A stretch of 64,000 nucleotides of DNA from Prochlorococcus sp. MIT 1300 (GCF_034092375.1 NZ_CP139302.1:1612001-1676000), one strand, 5' to 3'; counted from the first letter of the stretch, positions 15,618 to 24,352 are shown. Program-made: numbers and translations. Notes: a model not told the origin generated them from the letters alone.

Positions 15618-16106
15618 TAATTCACTTTGCATTAGATTTAATTTTTTAAGAAAGTTCATTGAAGCACTTTGAAAAACTTTTATTTATCTGGAAATCTGTT
15701 GTTCTGGTTAAGGAGACCTTTCATTAAACCTCAGGTTTTTTGATGTTTGATTTCAGTATTGTTATTAATTTCCTAGACAGCGTTTAGTTTGAAAGTGTTT
15801 TTGACCAGGAACCAGCTCAAAAAACCTCGTGTAAGAACTAACAGCATCGATAAAAAAGCGAGTGCAACACATAAAGGGCAGTGTGCTAATCCCATTTTAT
15901 AAGCTCCAGAAGACTTTCCCCTTCATAACTGTTTTTGGCACCTTTTTTGCGAAAAGTTGCTTAGCTGTTTTGATACGAAACGGAAGAACTGAGCAGGGAA
16001 TTTGAGGGGATTGAGATGAGACTTCAGTATTTAGAAGCAATGCTGCGATTTCAGATAGCAAAAAGCAAATGACCTTTTGCTATCTGCTTTCGATTTATTC
16101 AGGGTT
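15618..16106. other. AT-rich spacer before the pseudogene region
   Basis: About 490 bases without a supported ORF. Several inverted pairs (for example around 16050-16090, AGATAGCAAAAAG / CTTTTTGCTATCT) could form hairpins but no U-tract or product boundary is clear. Confidence 0.35.
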
Positions 16107-16363
16107 ATGTCAGCATTGACCTATCGCTTGAATTAGCAGAAATTGGCTTTGGAACTTGGTCTTAGGGGAACAAAGCTCTTTGGGGATACCAGTCTGAAAA
16201 AGACGATGATCTCTTAGAGCAAACATTCAATGATGCAGTTGATGAGGGACTGACCTTTATTGATACAGCAGATTCGTATGGAACTGGGCAGCTAAATGGA
16301 CGCAGTGAGGAGCTTTTGGGCAAATATTTAAAAAGGCTGCCACCCTCAAAAAGAAGGGTTTGA
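16107..16363 (+). pseudogene. Aldo/keto reductase, decayed N-terminal fragment
   Basis: Family sequence is readable in pieces: LAEIGFGTWS, an in-frame TAG (16163-16165) where Trp is expected, then GNKALWGYQSEKDDDLLEQTF and DEGLTFIDTADSYGTGQLNGRSEELLGKYL with the catalytic Asp and Tyr of the family. The start ATG 16107 is in another frame from LAEIGF, so a frameshift near 16130 adds a second lesion, and the frame ends at TGA 16361. The C-terminal two thirds are gone. Decayed gene. Confidence 0.75.
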
Positions 16364-16554
16364 AATTTCTACAAAACTCTGCAATATCACCAGGAGTAGT
16401 AAGACTCATTGCAATGACTGGCTTTATTTGCTTGTGGCTCAAGCCCACCTCCTCAGTCAGATAAGTCTTTGTCCCTTGAGGTAGCGACTCCCATAAGTTG
16501 ACACCCCTAAGCCCGTTTGCTTCTCCTTATTCAGTTTTCAAGGCTGAAGACTGG

Positions 16555-16867
16555 ATGGTTCAACCTGCTCCTATCGGAATAGGACAATGCGTAAGGGACA
16601 GGCCAAAAAGCGTTACCAGTCAAACGGTTCAATCAAGAAGAGGAATGGGACTGCCTTGAACACGGAGTCCTCAAGAAGTCACGTTCAGCTTGCGCTTGCA
16701 TAACCTGCCAACACTTGAACTATTGCTGTGACAAAAACTGCAGAACTCTCCTTGCTTGTCACGTCCAACAACGATTAATTCCACACGGAGAACACCTCAC
16801 TAGTAGATGTCTACTGTGGCAACGGCGATTAGAGAAGGAGGTTGGATGGGGTCCTGAAGCTGCATGA
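16555..16867 (+). pseudogene. Cys-rich protein gene broken by a frameshift
   Basis: ATG 16555 starts one frame (MVQPAPIGIGQCVRD...) that stops near 16658; a second frame, open from 16595 to TGA 16867 without a start codon, reads EEEWDCLEHGVLKKSRSAC, then CQHLNYCCDKNCRTLLACHV and RLIPHGEHL. The Cys pattern (CxC, CxxC, CC-x3-C, and Cys/His) suggests a zinc-binding fold. Joining the two near 16595 makes one protein of about 105 aa. No single frame carries both a start and the Cys block. Fresh pseudogene, sequence error or recoding. Confidence 0.5.
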
Positions 16868-16952
16868 GGAGTTTCGGATCCCGGTATGGGGGTTAAAGAA
16901 ATCCGCCTATAGCGGAATATGGCCTCGTACTTTCTTAGAAAAAGTATGATAT

Positions 16953-17744
16953 TTACTTTGATTTTTCTCTTAAAAAAGCTAATGAAAGTAAGCAAAGAAC
17001 TCCTATTAGAGGGCCAGGTGAAAGGTTGAAACCAATCGAAAGCAAAAAGCCTATAAATGTCAATAGAGTTCCATACTGAGCAGAACGCACCATTGCAGAA
17101 TGCAAACTAGTGGCATGATTTAATCCAAAAATAGCTGGTGCTGAGAGCAAACCTATAACCAAAATGACACCTACAGCTGCCATAGAACTCACCACAACGA
17201 GAGCAGTTACAAGGCCAAGCGCTAAACGCAATGTAGAAATATTTAACCCACTAGCAGCGGCACCTTCAGCGTCTAGGCCAAGATATACCAATTTCTGATA
17301 TGAAGTTCTTAATAGTAGGAGTAATGCAATTGCAGCGACTAAGGTTCTAATTAGATCATCTGTGCCCACTGCAAGGAGGTCGCCAAATAAAATAGATTCC
17401 AGATCAACTCTTATCTCTAAAAGAGGAATCAATAAAACTCCTAAGCCAAGTGTGCCTGCGAGAACAGTATTAATGACCCCTTCATTGTTTCCTTTACTTT
17501 TTGAGGTAAGTCTTTCTGCAACAAGAGCCCCGACTAATCCACTAAGCACCCCGCCTAATGAAGGATCAACTCCTATAGCCAGAGCTAAGACTATCCCTGG
17601 AACTACTGCATGCGAAATTAAATTTGCTTGGAGAAGACGATGATGCGTGATCAAGACAGCACCAGTTGCAGGACAAAGCATTCCGACTAAAAGTGCCATC
17701 AGGAATGGTAAAGCCCACCAATTGGTAAAAAATGCTTCTAACAA
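16953..17744 (-). CDS. znuB: Zinc ABC transporter permease
   Basis: 263 aa with eight hydrophobic segments. Shows family blocks: LITHHRLLQANLISHAVVPGIVLAL (about residues 31-55), LLEIRVDLESILFGDLLAVG (about 108-127) and SSMAAVGVILVIGLLSAPAIFG. ZnuB forms the membrane channel of the zinc importer with ZnuC and ZnuA. On the same strand as znuC but separated from it by zur on the other strand, so transcription of znuB from znuC would run antisense through zur. Confidence 0.9.
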   Translation of the reverse strand: MLEAFFTNWWALPFLMALLVGMLCPATGAVLITHHRLLQANLISHAVVPGIVLALAIGVDPSLGGVLSGLVGALVAERLTSKSKGNNEGVINTVLAGTLGLGVLLIPLLEIRVDLESILFGDLLAVGTDDLIRTLVAAIALLLLLRTSYQKLVYLGLDAEGAAASGLNISTLRLALGLVTALVVVSSMAAVGVILVIGLLSAPAIFGLNHATSLHSAMVRSAQYGTLLTFIGFLLSIGFNLSPGPLIGVLCLLSLAFLREKSK

Positions 17745-17773
17745 TGCACTAAAAGATTAATCTTGGCAAAGGT

Positions 17774-18205
17774 ATGAGAGTCACACCTCAGAGAATGGTC
17801 GAACAAAGCACTGGTTTGACGTCCCGTCAACAAAATATATTGGAGCAGTTGAATAATTGTTCCGATGAGATCAGCGGCCAACAAATTCATCGCAAATTGA
17901 TCGATGCTTCTTACAATATTGGTTTGACTACTGTTTATCGACATCTTCGAGTTCTTCAGCAAAAAGGATTGGTGCGATGTCGAAACCTTCCAACAGGTGA
18001 AGCACTTTATAGCCCTGTGAATAGGGATCATCATCATTTGACTTGTGTTGACTGTGGTCAAACTCTTGTTTTGAAGTCCTGCCCAATTAAAAATATTGAA
18101 TTGCCTAAGGCACAAACAAAAGACTTTGAGTTGTTGTTTCACACCCTTGAATTCTTTGGCCTTTGTAAGAGTTGTCACCAGCGTCAGAAAGTAGCTAAAA
18201 CCTGA
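17774..18205 (+). CDS. zur: Fur-family zinc regulator Zur
   Basis: 143 aa. The winged helix is at about residues 16-80 with the recognition helix NIGLTTVYRHLRVLQQKGLV; the metal part has HHHLTCVDCGQ (two Cys, His) and CKSCHQRQK at the C-terminus, the four-Cys structural zinc site. Zur binds zinc and represses znu genes. Neighbouring znuABC make Zur more likely than Fur or PerR. The gene sits between znuC and znuB on the opposite strand, leaving 29 and 7 bases of spacing. Confidence 0.9.
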   Translation: MRVTPQRMVEQSTGLTSRQQNILEQLNNCSDEISGQQIHRKLIDASYNIGLTTVYRHLRVLQQKGLVRCRNLPTGEALYSPVNRDHHHLTCVDCGQTLVLKSCPIKNIELPKAQTKDFELLFHTLEFFGLCKSCHQRQKVAKT

Positions 18206-18212
18206 GTATTGA

Positions 18213-18908
18213 TTAGCCATAACAGTGGTTACCCATACTGCTAATTGACTGAAGCTTGCTTCTCACTTCTTCTGGAGTTCCAAAGGCCAAAACAGTTCGA
18301 TCAAGTGTGATTACTTTGTCGTATGCATTTAAAGCTTGACCCCAGTCATGGCTACTGACAAATATCGTTAACCCCGCTTCGGCAAGCTGACGAATAATGC
18401 TTAGAAACTGCTCCCTGGATGGAGGGTCAAGTGCCGCACAGGGTTCATCCAAAAGAAAAACAGATGCATTTTGTGCCAGCGTTTTTGCAAGTAAGGCTCT
18501 TTGTTGCTGCCCTCCAGAAAGTGAATCAAGTCGTTTCTTGGCTAAAGCAGCAAGACCAACCCGTTGAAGTGATGCTTCTGTCTTGCAACATGATTGATTG
18601 TCAGTATTCACTTGACCCAGTGCTACCAATCCTTCAGTAGTGATAGGGAAATTCCAATTGATAGAGCTCCTTTGAGGCATTAATGCAACTTGATTTCGGT
18701 TTGCTCCTAAAGGATGCTCATCTAAAAAGATTTTCCCTTCATGCGGCATGACTTGACCTTGCAATAGGCGCAGCAAGGTTGATTTTCCTGCTCCATTTGG
18801 ACCAACAAGAGCTGTAAGAGTTCCTGTTTTTAGCTCTAGAGAAATGTCCTTTAGAACAGATTCTTTGCCATAGGAAAATGACAGGCCTTTTGCAAAGAGA
18901 TTAGTCAA
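18213..18908 (-). CDS. znuC: Zinc ABC transporter ATP-binding protein
   Basis: 231 aa. Walker A GPNGAGKST (about residues 36-44), Q-loop ALMPQRS, signature LSGGQQQRALLA (about 137-148), Walker B VFLLDEPCAALD and switch His in SSHDWG. Powers zinc uptake with ZnuB and ZnuA. Diverges from znuA across a 151-base region with a Zur-type palindrome. Its transcript should extend to znuB past antisense zur. Confidence 0.92.
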   Translation of the reverse strand: MTNLFAKGLSFSYGKESVLKDISLELKTGTLTALVGPNGAGKSTLLRLLQGQVMPHEGKIFLDEHPLGANRNQVALMPQRSSINWNFPITTEGLVALGQVNTDNQSCCKTEASLQRVGLAALAKKRLDSLSGGQQQRALLAKTLAQNASVFLLDEPCAALDPPSREQFLSIIRQLAEAGLTIFVSSHDWGQALNAYDKVITLDRTVLAFGTPEEVRSKLQSISSMGNHCYG

Positions 18909-18972
18909 TCAAGAATGCGTGAATAGCGTGAATAGCGTGAAAATCTCACCTTCTCATGCTAGCTCATGCTTA

Positions 18973-18993
18973 AAATGAAAATCGTTTTCATTT
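18973..18993. promoter_or_regulatory. Zur-type operator palindrome
   Basis: Nine-base arms AAATGAAAA and TTTTCATTT flank TCG, a perfect palindrome. The pattern resembles cyanobacterial Zur boxes (TGA-rich/TCA-rich). Lies midway between the divergent starts of znuC and znuA, so one site could control both. Confidence 0.8.
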
Positions 18994-19059
18994 GAAGACA
19001 GTTTTCTCTCGAGTTGGGTCTAAATGCTTATGATCCGGTGACCTTCTTTTCATTATTGC

Positions 19060-19983
19060 GTGAGAGTTAGATCCGTTCTCGCTGGTTGTTCGGTCGTTTG
19101 TAGTCTTTTCTTTGGCTCAAGTCTTGCAAAAGCTTCTGAGGTTAAACCCGGTGTAGTTGCTTTTGATGGTGTCCTTTGTGATGTTGTGCGGACTATTGCT
19201 GCCAAATCTGCTGATGTTTACTGTGTGATTCCACCAACTGGAGATCCACACTTTTATCGTCTGAAGCCCAAAGACTTACAAGCTATAGCAAAGGCAGATA
19301 TTGTTTTTCACAATGGTTTTTATTTAACCCCTTCTGCCCTAAAACTATCTACAAAAGCTTCTGTAATAGCAGTCGCAGAGAAAGCGATGCCTAGATATAA
19401 GGGCAAAGATCCACATGTTTGGCATGATCCAAACAATATCTCTGCAATGTCGACGATTATTGAACAAAGCCTCAAAAAGTTGTTGCCTCAATCTGAGGTT
19501 TCGGCACTAAAATCACGTACTAAAAGCGCCAAGGCTGTTTTAAAGGACTTAAGTAACTGGACTTCCGCTCAAGTTGGATCGATACCTACTAAAAATCGAA
19601 TACTCGTGACTCAACATCGTGCTTTTAGTCATTTGACTAAAAGATTCAAACTACGTGAACTTCCTGTTATTGACTCCTTCGCTACGGGTGGAAGCCTCCG
19701 TCCTTCCAGCCTTGGAAAGATTGTGTCTGAGGTGCAAAAGTCTGGTAGCCGGGTGTTGTTCACCGAATCTCTTCCAGTAAACAAGACACTTAGGCGCATA
19801 AGTCGTGCTGCCGGTATTCCGGTAATGAATACTCCTCTATATCCTGATGGACTTGCACCTGGTGGCCTTTCAACAATTGAGACTGCAACCTCGAATATTT
19901 GTGTAATTACAAAAGGTCAGGGAAGCACTTGTGATCAAAAAACAGCAGATCAGATTGCTCAAAAATGGGCGGACATTCGTTAA
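19060..19983 (+). CDS. znuA: Zinc-binding periplasmic protein
   Basis: 307 aa from GTG 19060, with a signal peptide (VLAGCSVVCSLFFGSSLAKA). Cluster A-I metal-binding fold: the ligand His is in PTGDPHFYRLKP (about residue 65), the second in KDPHVWHDPNN (about 120), the third in TQHRAFSHL (about 185), and an Asp at about 258 is expected by family. No long His-rich loop is present in this protein; the next gene carries one. Delivers zinc to ZnuBC. Confidence 0.9.
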   Translation: MRVRSVLAGCSVVCSLFFGSSLAKASEVKPGVVAFDGVLCDVVRTIAAKSADVYCVIPPTGDPHFYRLKPKDLQAIAKADIVFHNGFYLTPSALKLSTKASVIAVAEKAMPRYKGKDPHVWHDPNNISAMSTIIEQSLKKLLPQSEVSALKSRTKSAKAVLKDLSNWTSAQVGSIPTKNRILVTQHRAFSHLTKRFKLRELPVIDSFATGGSLRPSSLGKIVSEVQKSGSRVLFTESLPVNKTLRRISRAAGIPVMNTPLYPDGLAPGGLSTIETATSNICVITKGQGSTCDQKTADQIAQKWADIR

Positions 19984-20028
19984 TTGCCCTATCACTTCAT
20001 TTTCTAAATCAACTACCTAATCAATTTG

Positions 20029-20994
20029 ATGTCTACCAATTTCATTAAAAGACTAAATCCTTTGAAAGCTTCATTGCTCTTAGGCGTTGCATTGACGAGC
20101 GTTGATGCTTCATTCTTACCTCGTATGGGGCATGCCCACGGGGGAGGAGGAACTGAGCCTTTAGAAGCAGGTGAATTTAGGTTGACGCCTCAAATAACCT
20201 TCGAAGCTCATGGTGGTTTTGAAAACAATATTGAAGGAAAACCAGAACATTATGGACTTGATGGACTCTTTGGAGGTTTGATGGAATGGGGGTTGAAGAA
20301 CGGTGGGAAATTCTCTATTGAAGGTGCTTTTGGACCTGTCGGTGTATGGGGTGAAGCAGAACATTTTTATGGTGCCGTACATTCTGATCATGACGATCAT
20401 GACGATCATGACGATCATGAAGAAGAGCATGCTGAGCACGACACTGATTACAAACGAGAAGATTTCCGTGGTTACTTAAAAGCTACATATGCTCCCAATG
20501 ATCGACTTAGTGTGGCAGTAGATACCAAGCCTTACATAGTTACAAAAAATCAGGGAGAAGAAAAGAAAGGAACCAAAAATTCAATTGGCGCAAAAGTACT
20601 ATATGCTTTGGGTGAAGGGGATGTTAATTTTGCACTCGGAGATAACTTTAAAGATCTCACTGATGGAGCTTATGTAAGTGTGGAGCACCGTCAAGGTTGG
20701 AATTCAGTTGGGGAATGGCAAGGCAATTACACAGACCCTAGAGTAGGAGTCGAATTTAATTACGATTTAATTGCTCTCAAAATAGAAGGTGGCCCTCGTT
20801 TCTTTGTCCCATCATCTGAGGCAAGTACAAGCGAACGTACAGATTTCGCTGGTGAAATAGAGATTGGTCGTCCTGTAGGAGAAAACTCATACGTATTTAT
20901 TCATTGGCAACCTACCCGTAGTGATAAGGATGGTTCTGACTGGGGAGAGGGCTGGCAACATCATGTTGGAACAGGAGTAACATTTACTTTCTGA
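20029..20994 (+). CDS. Outer-membrane beta-barrel with His/Asp-rich loop
   Basis: 321 aa from ATG 20029 (TTG 20026 is possible), with a signal peptide ending near GHAHGG. Alternating hydrophobic strands and a final aromatic Phe (VGTGVTFTF) mark an outer-membrane barrel. Residues about 120-145 repeat DHD/H (HSDHDDHDDHDDHEEEH), encoded by 9-base DNA repeats at 20387-20418, a likely zinc trap. It lies 45 bases after znuA and probably belongs to the zinc operon, so a zinc-uptake porin is the working guess. Unlike ZnuD it has no obvious TonB box. Confidence 0.75.
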   Translation: MSTNFIKRLNPLKASLLLGVALTSVDASFLPRMGHAHGGGGTEPLEAGEFRLTPQITFEAHGGFENNIEGKPEHYGLDGLFGGLMEWGLKNGGKFSIEGAFGPVGVWGEAEHFYGAVHSDHDDHDDHDDHEEEHAEHDTDYKREDFRGYLKATYAPNDRLSVAVDTKPYIVTKNQGEEKKGTKNSIGAKVLYALGEGDVNFALGDNFKDLTDGAYVSVEHRQGWNSVGEWQGNYTDPRVGVEFNYDLIALKIEGGPRFFVPSSEASTSERTDFAGEIEIGRPVGENSYVFIHWQPTRSDKDGSDWGEGWQHHVGTGVTFTF

Positions 20995-21020
20995 GAATTA
21001 AACATCTTAAAAACTAATTT

Positions 21021-21078
21021 AATCTAAATAGAAAACTGCCTCGTAGGAATTCCTATTCGGCAGTTTTCTATTTAGATT
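21021..21078. terminator. Long hairpin, 20-bp perfect stem
   Basis: AATCTAAATAGAAAACTGCC (21021-21040) pairs with 21059-21078, enclosing TAGGAATTCCTA, itself palindromic. No U-tract follows directly, but position just after the znuA-barrel unit suggests transcript ending. Confidence 0.65.
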
Positions 21079-21222
21079 AAAGAGTAGATTATATTCTTAT
21101 ACTTTGTCGGTATTTATTGGCAGTTATTTATTTCACGACCATTGTGGCCTTTTGGGATGGATAGTGATTTTGAAAAAGTTTGAATATACTCATTACGTTA
21201 GAGTTAGCTGAAAAGAATCATT

Positions 21223-21627
21223 TTGACTCAAGCAATAAAGCTAACTTTGCTTTTTGATGGAGGTTGTCCTCTTTGCCAACGAGAGGTTTCTTTCCTTCGC
21301 GCGAGAGATAGTTTGAAATGCATTTCATTTGTAGATATTGATTCCCCTGATTACAACCCGAAACTATTTAAGGGAATTAGTTATCGAGAAGCAATGGGTA
21401 GAATTCATGCAATAAGCTCTTCTGGCGAGGTCTTAAAGGATGTTCGAGTGTTTCGAGAGGCATATAGATTGGTTGGCCTAGGTTGGGTCTATGAGCCAAC
21501 TACTTGGCCATTAATAGGAACTTTTGTGGATGCGGCCTATCGATTCTGGTCTCGACGACGTCTTTCTTTTACCCGCAGACCATCAATAGACCAACTTTGC
21601 AAGTTACATGAGCAGATTGACCATTAA
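21223..21627 (+). CDS. DCC-family (DUF393) thiol-disulfide protein
   Basis: 134 aa; starts at TTG 21223. The family motif LLFDGGCPLCQREVSFLR (Cys-x2-Cys, about residues 10-27) is followed by the FVDIDSPDYNP block. Members resemble thioredoxin-fold oxidoreductases of unknown target. C-terminal part is basic (WSRRRLSFTRRPS) with a hydrophobic segment before it. Single gene. Confidence 0.85.
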   Translation: MTQAIKLTLLFDGGCPLCQREVSFLRARDSLKCISFVDIDSPDYNPKLFKGISYREAMGRIHAISSSGEVLKDVRVFREAYRLVGLGWVYEPTTWPLIGTFVDAAYRFWSRRRLSFTRRPSIDQLCKLHEQIDH

Positions 21628-21676
21628 TCCACCTAAGCCCGTAAGGTTGCATATACATTTTAATGAGGAACGCTTG

Positions 21677-22546
21677 CTAAAATAGTGCAATTGCCACACC
21701 TGAAAATGTTGTAATTGCAAGAATTATGCTAGTAAAATTTATATTATCCTCTTCTGCTTTGGAGAAAATTAGTGAGACTATTGGTGAAATACTTAATATG
21801 GTCCAGCCTAGCCCTATAGGGAGTGCCTGAAAAACTATTTGCTGCAAGAGAATACCTAAATTGGTTCCTAGTAATGTTGCAAATACCAACTTCAATTTAT
21901 TTTCTGTAGAGATTTTAAAGAAGATACGCTTTAAGTTATGTCTTGCAATTGGCAGTAAAAATACTATTGCTCCTAAGAGTCTTATTTCTGTTGTTTGTAA
22001 CGGCGATAAATCAGAGGTAGTTAATACTACCCTTGACAATATTCCAGCCATGACAGCAAATAAGACTGACAACAAGCCAAATATCAATCCAATACTTGTG
22101 GCATTAAAGGAATGTGGTTCTGTTTTTATTGTATTTGTTTTTTGCCTTATAATTCCAACTAAAGATACTGTTACTATGGTGCTACCCACCCAGGCTTTTG
22201 TTGGAAGGGTTTCATTGATTAGAAAAGTTCCTAAAATAGTAGCTAAGATTGGAGACAATGCTTCAATCGATAAAGTTCTTCTAGTCCCTAATCTTTTAAG
22301 AGCGTTGATATAAAGGCTATCACCTATCGCAATGCCAAGTAGGCCACTCGCAAAAAGGATTATGATTTCTCTTGGATATGAGGGCCAGTGAAATGTAAAA
22401 ACGATAGGAGAGAAGATTAATAGGGCGATAAGATTTTTTATTAAATTAAGTTGTATCGCTGGAATGGTCTTGCTCTGCTCCCGCCATAGGAAACAGGCAA
22501 ATGTCCATGCAAAAGCTGCACCTATACCGGCAAATACTACAAGCAT
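21677..22546 (-). CDS. DMT-superfamily (EamA) transporter
   Basis: 289 aa with ten hydrophobic segments in two EamA halves (about 1-135 and 150-289). SGLLGIAIGDSLYINALKRLG marks the first half and TLLGTNLGILLQQIVFQ the second. Substrate cannot be predicted; relatives export amino acids, nucleotide sugars or metabolites. Convergent with the DCC protein gene, 49 bases apart. Confidence 0.85.
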   Translation of the reverse strand: MLVVFAGIGAAFAWTFACFLWREQSKTIPAIQLNLIKNLIALLIFSPIVFTFHWPSYPREIIILFASGLLGIAIGDSLYINALKRLGTRRTLSIEALSPILATILGTFLINETLPTKAWVGSTIVTVSLVGIIRQKTNTIKTEPHSFNATSIGLIFGLLSVLFAVMAGILSRVVLTTSDLSPLQTTEIRLLGAIVFLLPIARHNLKRIFFKISTENKLKLVFATLLGTNLGILLQQIVFQALPIGLGWTILSISPIVSLIFSKAEEDNINFTSIILAITTFSGVAIALF

Positions 22547-22571
22547 TATTTAATCTATATAACGTAGATTG

Positions 22572-22949
22572 TTAGGATACACCTTCATTTAATTCATCAA
22601 TGGGTAACTTACAATTATGTTCGATAATTTCTCCATTAGGTATTCGTTGAGCAAACCTTGGATTTTGTTCATGTAAACCTAGTTCATTGTCTTGATAGCT
22701 CCACAGCCATTTTTTATCTGTAAAGCTGATTTCTCCACGTTGGAATGAAATTGGCAGCATCAACTTAATATTCTTCCAGTCAAGAACTACAAAGGCCCCT
22801 TCATCAACTTTCTCTAAATCAGTTACAATCATGAAGTCACCATTCAAATTATTTCTGATAGTAGCGCCGAGCACTTCGCCATCGCAAATAAAGGTTGATG
22901 AAGGCGTAACTGTTATCAAAATACTAAATAATAAAGAAAAAATTCCCAT
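22572..22949 (-). CDS. Secreted hypothetical protein
   Basis: 125 aa with an N-terminal hydrophobic segment (IFSLLFSILITVTPSSTF) that may be a signal peptide or anchor. The rest is soluble, beta-like, with a Cys near residue 22 and another near 113 that could pair. Not assigned. Same strand as the transporter, 25 bases before it in transcription order. Confidence 0.6.
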   Translation of the reverse strand: MGIFSLLFSILITVTPSSTFICDGEVLGATIRNNLNGDFMIVTDLEKVDEGAFVVLDWKNIKLMLPISFQRGEISFTDKKWLWSYQDNELGLHEQNPRFAQRIPNGEIIEHNCKLPIDELNEGVS

Positions 22950-23025
22950 GTTTTGTGACTAAAATCCTGCTAATTGTATGGTGTATTTTAGAAAGTGCTA
23001 TTGATTCTAAACTTCCAGATCAATT

Positions 23026-23151
23026 TTAGCCTCCTTTTGGTAAGGTGAGCCAGGCTTTATCTAACTCTTCTCCGTAGATGTTTTGCATTATAGATGCATT
23101 AAGTAATTGAACAATAGGCTCAAGGTAGGTATTGAGTCCCCTGTGGACCAT
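23026..23151 (-). CDS. Possible small protein
   Basis: 41 aa from ATG 23151; ends IYGEELDKAWLTLPKGG. Protein-like but without a ribosome site. A longer frame starts at 23289 and overlaps the divergent small gene, so the short start is preferred. Function unknown. Confidence 0.4.
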   Translation of the reverse strand: MVHRGLNTYLEPIVQLLNASIMQNIYGEELDKAWLTLPKGG

Positions 23152-23193
23152 TGACAGCTGTGTTAAACATAAGAAAAAATTAAACTGAACTTT

Positions 23194-23469
23194 ATGTATG
23201 AGTCTATAGATGGAAAAACCTTCCATACCAGCTGGCGTTCTAAGCTTCATAATCAAATGGTTAGACGCAATGGTCAGATTGCAATTCAAAAGAACATAAA
23301 GTTGCTTAAGGAAAACCCTGAGAAAGTTGGCGGTGACAAGGACACTGCCAAAGAATTAATTGAACTACTAGAAAATATTTCGGCCGATCAAGCATGGATT
23401 GCGGCTCATGCTATGGCGGGACTTTCTATTCAAAAAGCTTTAGAGACCTTAAACTCTATGCGATTATGA
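23194..23469 (+). CDS. Small helical hypothetical protein
   Basis: 91 aa, mostly helix-forming. N-terminal basic part (TFHTSWRSKLHNQMVRRNGQIAIQKNI), then GGDKDTAKELIELLENISADQAWIAAHAMAGLSIQKALETL. No membrane segment or Cys. Divergent from the small minus-strand frame. Function unknown. Confidence 0.65.
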   Translation: MYESIDGKTFHTSWRSKLHNQMVRRNGQIAIQKNIKLLKENPEKVGGDKDTAKELIELLENISADQAWIAAHAMAGLSIQKALETLNSMRL

Positions 23470-23569
23470 ACTTATCTCCTTATGCTTCATAGGGGCCGTG
23501 ACATAAAAATGGATTGTTCACTATAATTAAGTCTAATTGATTTAAAGTATTTAGTATTTTGAGAATGTA

Positions 23570-24235
23570 ATGGCTACTGTTTTGGTCACAGGGTCCAACC
23601 GTGGAATCGGACTTGAGTATTGTAAACAATTGAAGCAAAGAGGCGATGATGTTATCGCTACATGTCGTACATCCTCTTCTGAGCTAGACGCTCTTGGGGT
23701 AAAGGTTGAGACCAACGTTGATGTCAGTTCAGGAGAATCGGTGCTAAACCTCAAGCAGAAGTTAGAGGGAACCAATATAGACGTGCTGATACAAAATGCT
23801 GGAATAGCAGAATACAATTCTCTATTAGGGCTTGATCCAGAAAGTGTTATTAGACAATTTCAGGTTAATGCATTAAGTCCTTTATGCTTTACGCAAGCGT
23901 TTCTTGGCCAAATGCGAAAAGGTTCGAAAATAGCTCTTATGACAAGCCGTATGGGCTCTATAGATGACAACACATCAGGGGGTTCCTATGGATATAGAAT
24001 GTCTAAGGTGGCTCTATGTATGGCTGGAAAGTCTTTGTCAATTGACTTAAAAACTAATGAAATCTCTGTGGCTATTTTGCACCCTGGATTGGTGGCTACG
24101 CGGATGACTGGATTTACTTCGAGCGGGATTAGCCCTGAGGAATCTGTTAAAGGCTTGATTGCTCGAATTGACTCTTTGAACCTTACTAATTCAGGTACAT
24201 TTTGGCATGCTAATGGAAATATTCTTCCTTGGTAA
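23570..24235 (+). CDS. Short-chain dehydrogenase/reductase
   Basis: 221 aa. Rossmann nucleotide motif TGSNRGIG (residues about 7-14), NAG at about 83-85 (QNAGIAEY), the catalytic Tyr and Lys in GSYGYRMSKVAL (about 144-155) and Ser in SRMGS upstream. Complete catalytic set. It resembles the short carbonyl reductase-like branch. Substrate not predictable. Single gene. Confidence 0.88.
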   Translation: MATVLVTGSNRGIGLEYCKQLKQRGDDVIATCRTSSSELDALGVKVETNVDVSSGESVLNLKQKLEGTNIDVLIQNAGIAEYNSLLGLDPESVIRQFQVNALSPLCFTQAFLGQMRKGSKIALMTSRMGSIDDNTSGGSYGYRMSKVALCMAGKSLSIDLKTNEISVAILHPGLVATRMTGFTSSGISPEESVKGLIARIDSLNLTNSGTFWHANGNILPW

Positions 24236-24352
24236 TAGTTATTAGTTCTTCCAAGTAATTGTTATTAGCTTATTTGAATACATGTAATTCAATTAAAGTA
24301 TCAAAATAACTTTAAGCTAATATTTTTTTCGCCTATTAGGGTGCTTTTTGAA

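Noticed and set aside
17738-18220. 160-codon minus-strand ORF over zur
   Set aside because: It is the antisense of zur; the plus-strand product has the full Fur/Zur domain set, and the minus peptide has no recognisable pattern.
20161-20439. 92-codon minus-strand ORF
   Set aside because: Antisense of the barrel gene including its repeat loop; poor composition.
22267-22310. Possible gene antisense to the DMT transporter (21861-22313)
   Set aside because: The transporter has a complete ten-helix pattern; the plus frame is the complement.
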